64,000 nucleotides of DNA from Persicaria tinctoria. Taxonomy: Eukaryota; Streptophyta; Magnoliopsida; Caryophyllales; Polygonaceae. Every line of letters begins with the position of its first letter. The stretch's first letter is position 1. The notes under the pieces are model-generated. The model searched no databases, was not told the DNA's origin, and saw only the letters and a list, made by a program, of their open reading frames with translations. Below are positions 1 to 9,933 of this stretch, piece by piece. Both the position numbers and the translations under genes were made by a program. The stretch spans positions 29,354,467 through 29,418,466 of the forward strand of contig JBANSL010000004.1 of the NCBI GenBank assembly GCA_037127255.1, given 5' to 3'.

Positions 1-455
1 AAAACATACAATATTTACCCTTCCTTGATCCAACTCTCTGTTCATCAATCGGAATTGTCAATATGCAAACCTATCTCCTTCTCCTAAATCTGATTGTATC
101 CCCTTATCCACAAAATCTACCAAACAAAACTGTGAACCCAAATTGCCGGATATTAAGAATCAACATTCCTCGACTTGGATGCAAGTTATCTCCACAACAG
201 TCCAGATATCAAGACAAGACCTCAAGACATTAGGGTTGCATTTTTCTAGTTGTTTTAGCGATTATTTTTGTTGTTTTTTATTTTTTTATTTTTGTTTGTT
301 TGCCGACCCTCTGCGTAGGGTCAAACAAGTCATCTTCGGATGACTTCAGGATCGCTTGTCGATCCACTTCTTGCCCACGGTAAAAAAAAAAACATACAAT
401 ATTTACAGCCTGAAAAAGACTTCTATATGTTTTAACAAGACCGGTTGAAGGATTA
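1..455. other. non-coding sequence, nothing recognised
   Basis: No gene, RNA or clear repeat boundary was seen. The stretch is AT-rich with a T-rich tract near 265-300. Short open frames here have no recognisable protein features. Confidence 0.5.
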
Positions 456-463
456 CACTTGAC

Positions 464-1537
464 TAGGGGTGATATTCGAGCCAAACGAGCCGAGCTTGAC
501 ATGTTCAAGCTTGGCTCGAACGGGAGACGGGCCGTGCCGAGCTCGAGCCCAAAAATTATACGAGCTTTTTTTGGCGTCAAGCTCGACTCGCGAGCCCAAC
601 ATTAAATTCGAGCTCGGCTTGATAAGGCTCGATCAAGCCTAACGAACGAGCCTAAGCTCGTTCGAGCTCGTTAGATGGGCTCGTTCGAGCTCGTTAGATG
701 GGCTCGTTCGAACTTAGTTTATAGCTGAAAGCTTGAAACAGATGTTGAAATACAATTACAATAGCAAACTAGTAGAAACCAAGTAAAGGCAGTACCAAAT
801 CAGGGACCAAATTAGCACAACAAAGATCAAAGTTCTCATTCAATTGCAAATTACTTAAAGAAAAAACGACAGTACCAAATTGGGGACCAAATTAACACAA
901 TAATGCACTCTGATTATGCAATTTATGCACAATCGACATTACCAAATTGTATTAATTCAACTGAAAATTACAAGGGGGATGAAATATGAGAGGAGGAGGT
1001 CGGCAATGGTTGCTGAAATCGCCTCAGAGAATACAATAATCATCGGGGCTGGTCCGGCTGGAAGGAGAACAGTAACATTGGGAGGGAGCAGGAAGCCCTA
1101 TTCGTCGGGGCTGGAAAGAGGAAGATGAACAAGGAGGGAGTAAGAGGAAGACAAACCTAATTGGGGGAGTAGCACTGCTGCTGCAGCAGTTCGATTGGGA
1201 GGAAGGAGGAAGACAAACGGGAGTAGCGCTGCCAGCAACTCGTCGCCGCCGGAAGGAGGGAGAAAGGGAAGAGTGAAGATCTCCTTACCGGCCTGATTCT
1301 GAATGAACGAAACGAAGCGAGGATTTGAAGCGCTGAACTGGAAAGGCAAGCGCTGAAAGAGGGAGGCGGCCCCCAATACACATCATATAACCCTAAGGGT
1401 AATTTAGGAAATTAACACACTCGAGCTTTTGGGCTCGGCTCGGGCTTGGTTCGAGCTTAAAACACTGTTCAGGCTCGGCTTGTTTTCGGTTTTCGAACGA
1501 GCCGAGCTCGAGCTTTTCGGCTCAGATAACAGCCCTA
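464..1537. mobile_element. non-autonomous hAT-like element with 8-bp target duplication
   Basis: The left end begins TAGGGGTGATATTCGAGCC. The right end read inward begins TAGGGCTGTTATCTGAGCC, so the ends are inverted repeats, each followed by GAGC/GCTCG-rich sequence. The flanks CACTTGAC (456-463) and CATTTGAC (1538-1545) match at 7 of 8 positions, the size expected of a hAT target duplication. The 1,074-bp interior has a GC-rich middle (about 1,000-1,380) and no transposase frame. TIR plus TSD is seen directly; the hAT assignment rests on TSD length and the TAGGG start. Confidence 0.75.
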
Positions 1538-1545
1538 CATTTGAC

Positions 1546-1876
1546 AAGAATACATCTCTCGCATATTCCACGGTTGTCCATTTCGTGATCCTGAGATGCA
1601 CCAATTCATAGCACTGAAAGCCCTCAACTTCCAGTGGGGAAACAATTGACACTCGGTACGGTACATCCAGCCAGGCACATTAATACTAGCCACCCTATGA
1701 TGTATCCCAATACAATTCAACACAACACCAGCTACTTCCTGGACAAAAGTGCAGTTGTCCCACAGATGACACTCAGCTTCAGCCCCCTTGTCGGTGTCAT
1801 GAATGCTGCCCTCAACCTTGACCCAATCAAGCCTAGCTGCACGTTTTTTTACAGTGCAGTCAATGCGCTTGACCAT
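1546..1876 (-). other. unrecognised 113-codon open frame beside the hAT-like element
   Basis: An open frame runs from an ATG at 1876 down into the right target duplication of the neighbouring element (frame limits 1535-1876). It has no low-complexity bias and looks exon-like, including a WNMREMYSCQM stretch at its end. I do not recognise a family. It may be part of a gene broken by the insertion, or chance. Confidence 0.2.
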
Positions 1877-1945
1877 GCTCTGAGACTAACTACTCTTCAA
1901 ATAAATCTGTGCACACACCACACAGAAAGGAAAAAAAAACTTTAA

Positions 1946-3654
1946 TTCTTCCTAACATGACAATACACAACCTTGCTAACACTGATTAGATTAGAATTTG
2001 ATTGCAGAAATTTTATGGTAAAAACATATGATAAAATCACATACAGACTCACTCTATCAAGTACTTTGTGATTGAACGACACCAAAAACAATACCAGTAT
2101 ATCCCGCTCATAAGAGGGCCTGGGGGGTCTACTAATTCCATCAGCAAGTATGGCTAGTCAATAATCATTAGTCATGAACCATATATGCTTTCTATTTGTT
2201 ATTAAAACCAAGTTATTTATAAGCTAGTTTATCTCAGGGAGATTGCATTATATCTCTTATTAGAATAGATGCTAATATATACTATGATATAGACTCATAG
2301 TTACTATCCTGAGTAAATTTTCTAAACAAATCACTATATCTTCTTTCTAGTGATAGCAATGTGACAATTGCTTTTCCCCTAAAATACACAATCATTCAAG
2401 TATATTGTTTAACAAAATCAAAGGGTAAATTAAAAGAGAATAACAAAGAAGGTCTAAGTAAAGAGTTATCCCCATTGACCTATGCCTTGAAAAACTATTA
2501 ACAAGGTTCCTATAAAGATCTAAACAACACATTCTGTGTGATCTAACTAACTCTTTCATTTTTCAATCATATCTCCAATTTACAACCAGCGTCTCAAACT
2601 TTTCAGAAATACTTTCGCCTCCAAAGTACAATCATAAGCCACATCATCCAAGCAAACCACAAGAATCACAAGATAAATCTGGTTTTCATCAACACAAGAC
2701 ATGAGTGTTGAATTACATCTAAGCAGTAGAAACACGAGAGGAAAATTGGAAGAAATAAAAGCAATTCTTCCTATCAATGTCATAACTCTTTTATTCACAT
2801 CACATTAAAATAACTGGTGAAAATTTTCCAAGTAAGCTTAGCCACACACAACACAGTGTAAGAGATGGTCAACAGTCAAGTCAAATATGAAACAATAAAT
2901 GCAAGGGAGTACTTGTATCCAGATCTTTGGTGGTGAGCGGGGAGAAATTGGAAAACTATTACGTGGACATCACAACAAAGACACTCACATTCAACTGGCA
3001 TTATGCAATGAAACTCTGAAATCCTAACACAGATCACACACATTCACAGCAAAAAAAAACCAATCTCAAATTAGAGAAAAAAAATGCAATTCAAACAGAA
3101 ATTCAAGAATAAACACAAAAATCCCAACATCACATTCATCTGAATATTGATGATTTAGGGGGCACAAATATCAGAGAAAATTCCTATAAACTATGATGAT
3201 ATTATTTGATATTTCTTACTGGGTGTAAATAGAGCTTGACCATAGGCAAAAAACATCTTCAATTCAATCTTGCTCAGAAAAAGAAAAATGAGTATATGTA
3301 TATGCATCGAGAGAAGCAAGTATTCTGAAAAAAAAAAACTGAAGATAACAAATGTGGGGTTTAATTGTTTTACATTCTAATAATTTTTCCTGTAATTACA
3401 ATAATTATTTTCAAGTTCTTATCTATCAATTAAAGTAATTTTTAAAACTATCATATTTTTTAAAAAATCACAAAAAAATGTTTCAAAAATCTATTTTTAA
3501 TTTAACAACTTGAAAATTGAAATCTGCACTGACGAAGGACTCGATTTATACTAACCGATGTATTGTACACACATCACTTGTCGTTATCGATCATGTGTTA
3601 GTATTGTTGTGACATGCCAGCTTAAGGTTCCTTGCAATCATTGTGAAGGTGTGT
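1946..3654. other. AT-rich intergenic sequence
   Basis: No open frame with recognisable domains, no RNA gene and no clear repeat boundary was found. It lies downstream of the maturase-like gene, so its right end should hold that gene's 3' UTR. Confidence 0.5.
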
Positions 3655-6009
3655 TCATTTCCATGAGCCAAAATCAATAGACTGAAGAGATATGTGACCA
3701 AAGAAGAGGTCTTTCAAATGTTCTTTACACAACCCAATTCGCCTTCGGTTCAAGCTGGGATGTATGCAGGTTGTAAACCCAGTTTTCCATCCAGGAAATT
3801 TCTGTCTTTCCATCACATGAAGGGTGTAAACACATGGTGCAGCAGCCGAACATCCGACAACAAAGCAACCACAAGGCCGTGATTGGCTCACCAGCCTCGC
3901 AAGAGACAATGCACACAAACCACTGTAAGATGTGCCATATGACAATGGCATGTCATCATCGGATGTAGAAGAATCAAGGATCTCTTTGCCTGTCTCATGT
4001 TCTATCTCAAGTGTTGATGGAATTCCAACGAGTTCGACATCAAATCGTTTCTCAATCTCATTTTCATGGATCCGGTACTTCAATGCAAGAGTTCGGACAC
4101 AAGACTTCCTCACTTCATTTGAAATGATCACCTTCAACTCATCAAAGTTGCTGCAGTCACTATACCATTTAAGCCATCGGCACACGAGACCAGAGTACCA
4201 ATCAATGATATGGCTGCTATCCAGCAAAACCAGCAGAGGGGATGCACGGCCGTATCCTTTAGCATTGGTCAGCCTATATCGTAAAAGACGTTTCTTGATG
4301 ACATTAACTGGAGCTATAACTTCAGTGGAAACACTGTGTTCCCCAGATGAGCCAGAGCTAGGAATGAGGGCAAGAAGAGACTTTGTTTCCATGGAAACGT
4401 AATCTTCTATGCATTTCTGGAACTCATAGAATGATTCTCTTAATTCTGGTGGGAGAGAAGGCTCAGTAATGTACTTAGACAAAATAGATTCGACATCAAT
4501 TGCAGCTTTTACGTTCACATCTTGCATCCATATCTTTACTAATTGCTTGTACCAATGATCCGTCTCCATACCAGCTTTACGATAGTAAGTGATTTTTGTC
4601 AAAAGAGAACTGCTGTCAGCTAGATGTTCAATCTCGGACTCTTTCACTTTCTTTAAACCATGAGCCAACCATTTTTTCCCGATTCTAACAGTCCCTGCAT
4701 CCCAAATTTCTTGCTTATGTGAAGCAAATAACTGCACTTTTTCCTTCAATTTGTGAACAGCTCTTACTGCTGGAGTTTCTTGAACAGTTCTTTTAAGCAA
4801 TGTTCCAATAAACCTAAGTCCACGAGTACTGTCACAAGGTAATACTTCAATGCCCTCACCAAGATCCAAGTGAAGAGCATTCTTCAAGAAGTCCTCAATA
4901 TCAGACTTCAATGCAAGTGCAATACCTTCAGGACCTGAAAGAGCCAGAAAAATCTCATCCATGAAGCGACAACAATAAATTCTGGGAGCAGATTTGTTCT
5001 CATCAATTCTGTTCACATTTTGATCTTTCAAATTCCTCCTGAACCAGGAACGCAGTTTTGAGTGAGCACCGTTTTGATGGGCACCGGAGACTGAGACAAG
5101 AGCCTCATATCTCAATGAAAGCCGATAAAATTCACGATCAAATATGTCAAGATATATATTCATCAAAATAGCAGACAAAACGCCCTCCTGTGGGAGACCA
5201 TGAGCTTTAGGGAACCCACCGAATTCTAGATTAAGCACCTGCGCATCAAACATGCTTCGAATACTGGCATACAACTGTGCATCATCAATCTTATCCTCCA
5301 TAGTAGAAACAAGCTTGTCTAGCACTTGTACATCAAGCCTTTTTCCTAGTATCACAGTAAACCACCAATCCGGATTAGAAACCTCCTTGGTAATGAACTT
5401 AATGGCAGAAGTGTGGCCTCTACCACTTCGACCACCATGCGAGATCTTTGAGAAGTGAGGCCTATATACAACTTCCAACACTATCCTCATGGCTTCTTGG
5501 ACCACCTTCAGCTTTAACATGGGAAGAACTAGGACTTCTTTATGGGCACCCTTTGTGGACACAGAAAAAGTGTTGGCCTTGGTGTCAAAAGTGCCATTTG
5601 CAATCTCTTCTGCCAATGACTCGAAGGCGATATCATCATCAAATTCAGATGATATATCGACGTTAGAGTTCACTCTAAGGGAATTATATGCATCCTGGAG
5701 AGTTTGAGGAACGGCTACAACATTGGCCATGAGTTCCCTAAACTTTCCATTTGTAAACTGCTCCTTCACCCTCCTCTTGATTCTTAGTTCGAATAACCTC
5801 TTCATCTCCGCTCTACTCCGAGGCTTTCTATCCTCTAAACACCTTGAAGATTCATCAACCAGACAAGCTAAACTCTCTGCCAAATTCATTTTTACAGTAC
5901 CAGCACCAGCAAATTTATCCTCTTTATGAACATTCCCCATCAGAGTGGAATAAAGTTCAAAACCTAGTTCTCTCACTGACCTCATTCCTGCCATCGGAAA
6001 CAAAAACAA
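3655..6009 (-). CDS. nuclear-encoded mitochondrial group II intron maturase-like protein (nMAT family)
   Basis: The family promotes splicing of group II introns in plant mitochondria, mostly in nad transcripts. The 784-codon frame shows a degenerate reverse-transcriptase region, with a GLPQEGVLSAILMNIYLD block (about 271-288, RT4-like) and CCRFMDEIFLAL (346-357) where an active enzyme has YADD. A maturase domain X follows at about 575-660, ending KSCVRTLALKYRI. The C-terminus is Cys/His rich (C713, C715, C720, C726, C748, then GLCKEHL at 759-765) and resembles the HNH-type endonuclease of group II proteins. The YADD loss fits a splicing-only role. The N-terminus probably comes from an upstream exon: an acceptor (GATGGCAG) at 5988-5989 would start this exon at 5987. 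I cannot tell which nMAT paralogue it is. Confidence 0.85.
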   Translation of the reverse strand: MFLFPMAGMRSVRELGFELYSTLMGNVHKEDKFAGAGTVKMNLAESLACLVDESSRCLEDRKPRSRAEMKRLFELRIKRRVKEQFTNGKFRELMANVVAVPQTLQDAYNSLRVNSNVDISSEFDDDIAFESLAEEIANGTFDTKANTFSVSTKGAHKEVLVLPMLKLKVVQEAMRIVLEVVYRPHFSKISHGGRSGRGHTSAIKFITKEVSNPDWWFTVILGKRLDVQVLDKLVSTMEDKIDDAQLYASIRSMFDAQVLNLEFGGFPKAHGLPQEGVLSAILMNIYLDIFDREFYRLSLRYEALVSVSGAHQNGAHSKLRSWFRRNLKDQNVNRIDENKSAPRIYCCRFMDEIFLALSGPEGIALALKSDIEDFLKNALHLDLGEGIEVLPCDSTRGLRFIGTLLKRTVQETPAVRAVHKLKEKVQLFASHKQEIWDAGTVRIGKKWLAHGLKKVKESEIEHLADSSSLLTKITYYRKAGMETDHWYKQLVKIWMQDVNVKAAIDVESILSKYITEPSLPPELRESFYEFQKCIEDYVSMETKSLLALIPSSGSSGEHSVSTEVIAPVNVIKKRLLRYRLTNAKGYGRASPLLVLLDSSHIIDWYSGLVCRWLKWYSDCSNFDELKVIISNEVRKSCVRTLALKYRIHENEIEKRFDVELVGIPSTLEIEHETGKEILDSSTSDDDMPLSYGTSYSGLCALSLARLVSQSRPCGCFVVGCSAAAPCVYTLHVMERQKFPGWKTGFTTCIHPSLNRRRIGLCKEHLKDLFFGHISLQSIDFGSWK

Positions 6010-6173
6010 TTAACTAGCTAGCTTAAACCAAACATTGGAAACTCACTTTGTAGCAGTCAATTAAAATGTCAGAAACCATATTGAACAAAAGGCGGTGGAA
6101 ACATAGAAATTACAGGACCTACAATGCGAAAACAACAAGAGAATTTCGAATTGTAATCATAAATAGAAGGAAC

Positions 6174-6225
6174 TAACCAGAAACAACGAATTGGAGATGC
6201 GGAGAATGAAGGAGGCGGCGGCCAT
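6174..6225 (-). CDS. candidate first exon of the maturase gene (transit peptide start)
   Basis: An ATG at 6225 opens MAAASFILRISNSLF, an Ala/Ser/Arg-rich start typical of a mitochondrial presequence, which the downstream exon lacks. The best donor by eye is GTTAGT after position 6178, but joining it to the acceptor at 5988 leaves the frame off by two. Ending the exon four bases later, at 6174 before GTTCCT, keeps the frame. The start is plausible; the exact splice is unresolved without a transcript. Confidence 0.45.
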
Positions 6226-6761
6226 GGATGATAGTAGGAACTGGAAGGAAACAAGAGCGGCATTTCACAAGCACCTTCAAACAAGACATATACGTGCTCT
6301 AAGAGGTAAAAAGGAATTGAACGTGACAGTTCAAAACCCTAAATTACATCTCCTGTGAGTTCTGGCCATCTCAAATCAGTATTCATAGGTCCTTCACCTC
6401 AGTGGCGGAGCCAGGAATGGCGCCAGGGGTTGCTGAAAACTCAAAAGGAAGGGTCGCTAATGAACTCCAGGACCATATAACTTTCAAATTCACCCCATGA
6501 TTGGTACACCATGATTGAACTATTTGAAAGTGCAAATGAATTCCAGGACCATATAACTTTCAATTTGAAAATCTAACCCTATAACATTCAAGTATTTGAA
6601 ACTGATTTGAGAATCAAATTGAATTGAAAATCAAACTGAATTGAAAATGTAACCATATAACTTTCAAATAGTTCAATAGAAATTAGGAAATGTACCTTTG
6701 ATTCTTTGAATCGGAACTCAAGAGAAGAGGTTAAACCGAGCCACCGAGGTCGAACTTCGAA

Positions 6762-6979
6762 CTGGCACTGGAGTACTGGACTGCGGAAGGGGCGGCGGCC
6801 GTGGAGCTCGCCGGACGACGAGAGAAGGCCTCCGGCCTGTGGTCCTGGAATCTGGATGGTCTGGTCGGCCCTGGCACTGGAGTACTGGACTGCGGAAGGG
6901 GCGGCGGCCGTGGAGCTCGCCGGACGACGAGAGAAGGCCTCCGGCCTCTAGTCCTGGGATCTGGATGGTCTGGTCGGCC
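6762..6979. repeat. two-copy 109-bp tandem duplication
   Basis: CTGGCACTGGAGTACTGG recurs at 6762 and 6871, followed by the same GC-rich sequence. The open frames on both strands here follow from the duplication and GC content and show no known domain. Confidence 0.8.
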
Positions 6980-7374
6980 GTCGCACTCACACTCGCCTCC
7001 TGAGTCTTGTGTCTGGCAGCGTCTAAAAGAAAAACAAAATCGAACAGGTAAGGGTAAGAGAGAATAAGATAGGGATTTAAGGTCAGCCCTGATATCAGAG
7101 GCTGGGGCTGACTTACGTGTAGACAAAATAATCATTGAACGAGATTCCCTAATTATTATAAATTATCTCAAACATGGGACGAAGTGCCCGTGGGAAATTG
7201 AAATGATAATGACTGAAATATCTTGCCTACTCCGTGGGTTTCGCGAAGTGAGATTCTTCCATATACTTCGCAATGGTAATCGAGTGGCCGATTTTATCAC
7301 CCGAATGGCCCGTTTTACCAGTAACCCGACACTGCTTACTAATCCAGGTCTTCTAATAAAAGTGTAAAATGTGA

Positions 7375-7450
7375 TGCTCGAACCCACAACCTCTCTCTAA
7401 TTCCATGAAAATCTCCGCGCTTCCGCTTTACCAATTGAGCCACTCGATCA
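7375..7450 (-). other. tRNA-like (SINE-head-like) segment
   Basis: Read on the minus strand it has an A-box-like GGCTCAATTGGTAAAGCG and, about 50 nt on, a B-box-like GTGGGTTCGAG. No cloverleaf with a proper acceptor stem can be drawn, so it is not a functional tRNA gene. It lies inside the hAT-like element at 6400-7560. Confidence 0.5.
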
Positions 7451-8307
7451 TCTTGTTTGCTTGTGCAAGATTTATTTGTTTATTATCAAATAAAACAGTG
7501 GAAATATAAAAAATTAATTTTTTTTTTCCAGGTGCTCGAGCACTCCCAGCTCCGCCACTGCCTCACATTCATCTGCTTTCAATTCATGGAGATTGGAGAG
7601 GGAAAGAGATGGAGGAGTAGTTTGGGACGATGTCTTCAACGATAGGAAGTAGGCTGCCCATACTTTAAAATGAGAAATTGGACAGTCCTGCTTGGGCCTG
7701 GACTTTAAATTTAATTGTATATCAATTTTATTCGGAAGTTTTCGCGAGGTACACAACTTTTTTGCATATTTCGTGTGATACTCCTAGGGTTTTGATTGTT
7801 TTCGCCTCCCTTCAGTGTTAAACTTAGGAGTGGACACGGGACGGGATTGAGCCGGGACGGGACTCGTCCCGCGAAATTTTTACGGGACGGGATTAACACT
7901 TTTTTTTCGGGACGGGATCAGGACGGGATGTCGTATGGACGGGACGGGATCGGGACGGGATGGGCCTTGTCCCGCAAATAAAAATAATAAAATATTATAT
8001 AAATTTGCAAAGTGAAAAATGCTTTCATGATTTATTAATCTGTATAATATGTTGAATACTATATTCTTCTCAACTATATTACTCAATATTATTATTATTA
8101 TTATTATTATTATTATCATACTATTATTAATTTATACAATGATTGTATAATTAATTATAATGTTCAACATATTTGGCTACATTATCTTATAACTAGATCA
8201 GGACGGAAAGGGATTGAGACGAGATTCACCAAATACTGTCTCATTATCGATTGATATTTGGGAAGAATACCGTATTTAGCTATTTGCCTCTTATAGCTCT
8301 AAATGGG

Positions 8308-8308
<1 letters not shown>

Positions 8309-8375
<67 letters not shown>
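8309..8375. repeat. (TAA)n microsatellite, 5' target of the non-LTR element
   Basis: About 22 uninterrupted TAA units run straight into GC-rich sequence at 8376. The abrupt change marks the 5' junction of the inserted element. TAA units reappear at its 3' end (about 12,050-12,086). Confidence 0.9.
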
Positions 8376-8739
8376 GGTGCGGAGGGCTGAACAGGTGCGA
8401 TCGGCGGTCGGCCGGCGCTGGCGACACCACCACCACCGGCGTGCTCCCCTCCCTCCGACGCACCTCCCGAGCCCCTCCGACCTCCCCCTCTCCCTCCTTG
8501 CAGAACCCCGTCCCGCACCCTCCCTCCTCCTTCTCCGGCGCCTCTCCGCCGCCTCCGGCCACCCCTGGCCACGCCGCTGCCGACAGTAGACTCAGCGCGC
8601 CGTGCCGCATCTCCCCGCACCATCTATTTGCCCCAACTCCAATGTTTCGAAAATCAGAACCCTAGCCCTTGTTTGCACTAGTGTGTTAGCCCTTGATTGC
8701 ACTGGTAGAATTCGGGCTCGTCGGGCTTGATTTGCCGCC

Positions 8740-9933
8740 ATGTCGGTCCCTAAGGAACGTTTTCTTTGCCCTTTTGTTAGCCTCCATAATTGCCCCAACG
8801 GTGGTGGTCGTGGACTTGTCAGAACTGCCTTCTTACGTCATTTCAAGGATAGGCATGGTTCCGTCATCGCCTCCGTTGACACTTGTTCACTTTTGTCGTC
8901 TTCTCCGGCCGTCTATGCCGCTGCTGAGGCTACTTTCCGAAGGTTGAACGTGTGGTTATGTGGTGTTTGTTGTTCCATTCACACGTTACGTTCTCCATGC
9001 CGTCATCCCGATGGAGTTGTTGTTTCCCCGCCGGACGATGGTGATGGTAATGCTCTGTTTTTCATTTTCAATATTGATTGTCCTGTTTTGTCGCCTTCTA
9101 TGCCTGTGCCAGGTTCTGTTTTGTTGTCCCCTGTTTCGCTAAATGGGAGTGCTCCACGTTTAATTGTTCCACGTGTGGATTCTTCTGATAGTGGGACCTC
9201 GCGGGTTGATTTTGGATGGGATTTGAGTACTTTTGATCGTCTTTTGGTCAAGGGACTACGTACAGTTAAGTTCGTACCGCCACGTTGTCGTCTTGGTTTT
9301 GCTCGGGCTCTTAAAGGGGTGCTTGACCATGTTATTGCCGCCCCTGATGACACTGCTGTTTGGGTTCGGTTTCTGGCTATGTCCATCTGTGTTTTGCGTG
9401 CTTTTGTACCACGGTGTAGTAGCGATCGTCGATCGGGTGTTCGACGTACTCGTCAGAAGGAGTCGATTGCGAGTGCTCTTGTTGATTGGAGCACTCCGGG
9501 GGGTGACATTGGGTTGCTTAGGGCTGCCTTGAGGGCAGCCCCTGTGTCCTTCAGCGAGGGTGTTGGGGATGATGATGAGCCTCACACACCGGAGCTCAAC
9601 CTCCGTCAATGCCGTAAGAAGATTTCTGATGGGCATTTCACTGCTGCTATGCGGGTTCTCTCTTCTTCCGGTGTTGCTCCTTACTCTACTTCTACTTTGA
9701 TTGCGCTTCGGGAGAAGCACCCTGATGCCCCTCTCCCTGTTTTGCCTTGTGGTTTCACCCCTCAGCCTTCTATTATTGCTCGCCCGCCCATTGTTTTGGA
9801 TTCCATAAGGAGTTTCCCGCGTGGTACTTCTTGCGGTAGGGATGGGCTCAGGGCCCAACATCTTTTGGATTGTTTGAGTGGTGCGGCGGTTGCTGTTTCT
9901 GATGAGCTTCTTGTTTCCATTACGGGGTGGTGA
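8740..9933 (+). CDS. N-terminal part of RLE-type LINE polyprotein (zinc finger plus linker)
   Basis: The 397-codon frame starts MSVPKERFLCPF. C10, C18, H34 and H39 make a C2H2-like finger, a usual DNA-binding feature at the N-terminus of R2-group proteins. The C-terminal part (FPRGTSCGRDGLRAQHLL) is the block that normally precedes RT motif 1. The frame stops at 9933 in a G-rich run while the same protein continues in another frame from about 9924. I therefore read it as a frameshifted single ORF, not a two-ORF element. The product is presumably inactive unless frameshifting or another copy supplies the RT. Confidence 0.7.
   Translation: MSVPKERFLCPFVSLHNCPNGGGRGLVRTAFLRHFKDRHGSVIASVDTCSLLSSSPAVYAAAEATFRRLNVWLCGVCCSIHTLRSPCRHPDGVVVSPPDDGDGNALFFIFNIDCPVLSPSMPVPGSVLLSPVSLNGSAPRLIVPRVDSSDSGTSRVDFGWDLSTFDRLLVKGLRTVKFVPPRCRLGFARALKGVLDHVIAAPDDTAVWVRFLAMSICVLRAFVPRCSSDRRSGVRRTRQKESIASALVDWSTPGGDIGLLRAALRAAPVSFSEGVGDDDEPHTPELNLRQCRKKISDGHFTAAMRVLSSSGVAPYSTSTLIALREKHPDAPLPVLPCGFTPQPSIIARPPIVLDSIRSFPRGTSCGRDGLRAQHLLDCLSGAAVAVSDELLVSITGW

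Larger units (their letters stand above)
6400..7560. mobile_element. non-autonomous hAT-like element with CAGTGGCGGAGC ends
   Basis: The left end CAGTGGCGGAGCCAGG is inverted at the right end (AGCTCCGCCACTG). The flanks CTTCACCT (6392-6399) and CCTCACAT (7561-7568) match at 6 of 8 positions. The interior holds a GC-rich 109-bp tandem duplication (about 6762-6979) and a tRNA-like segment near the right end. No transposase frame is present. The end sequence is of a type widespread in plant genomes. Confidence 0.65.

Noticed and set aside
3725..5929. Plus-strand frames of 60-156 codons over the maturase gene
   Set aside because: Complement shadows of a long conserved minus-strand coding exon.
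8251..8665. Four open frames of 103-120 codons across the TAA repeat
   Set aside because: Poly-Asn, poly-Ile and poly-Tyr runs from the microsatellite joined to the GC-rich LINE 5' UTR.
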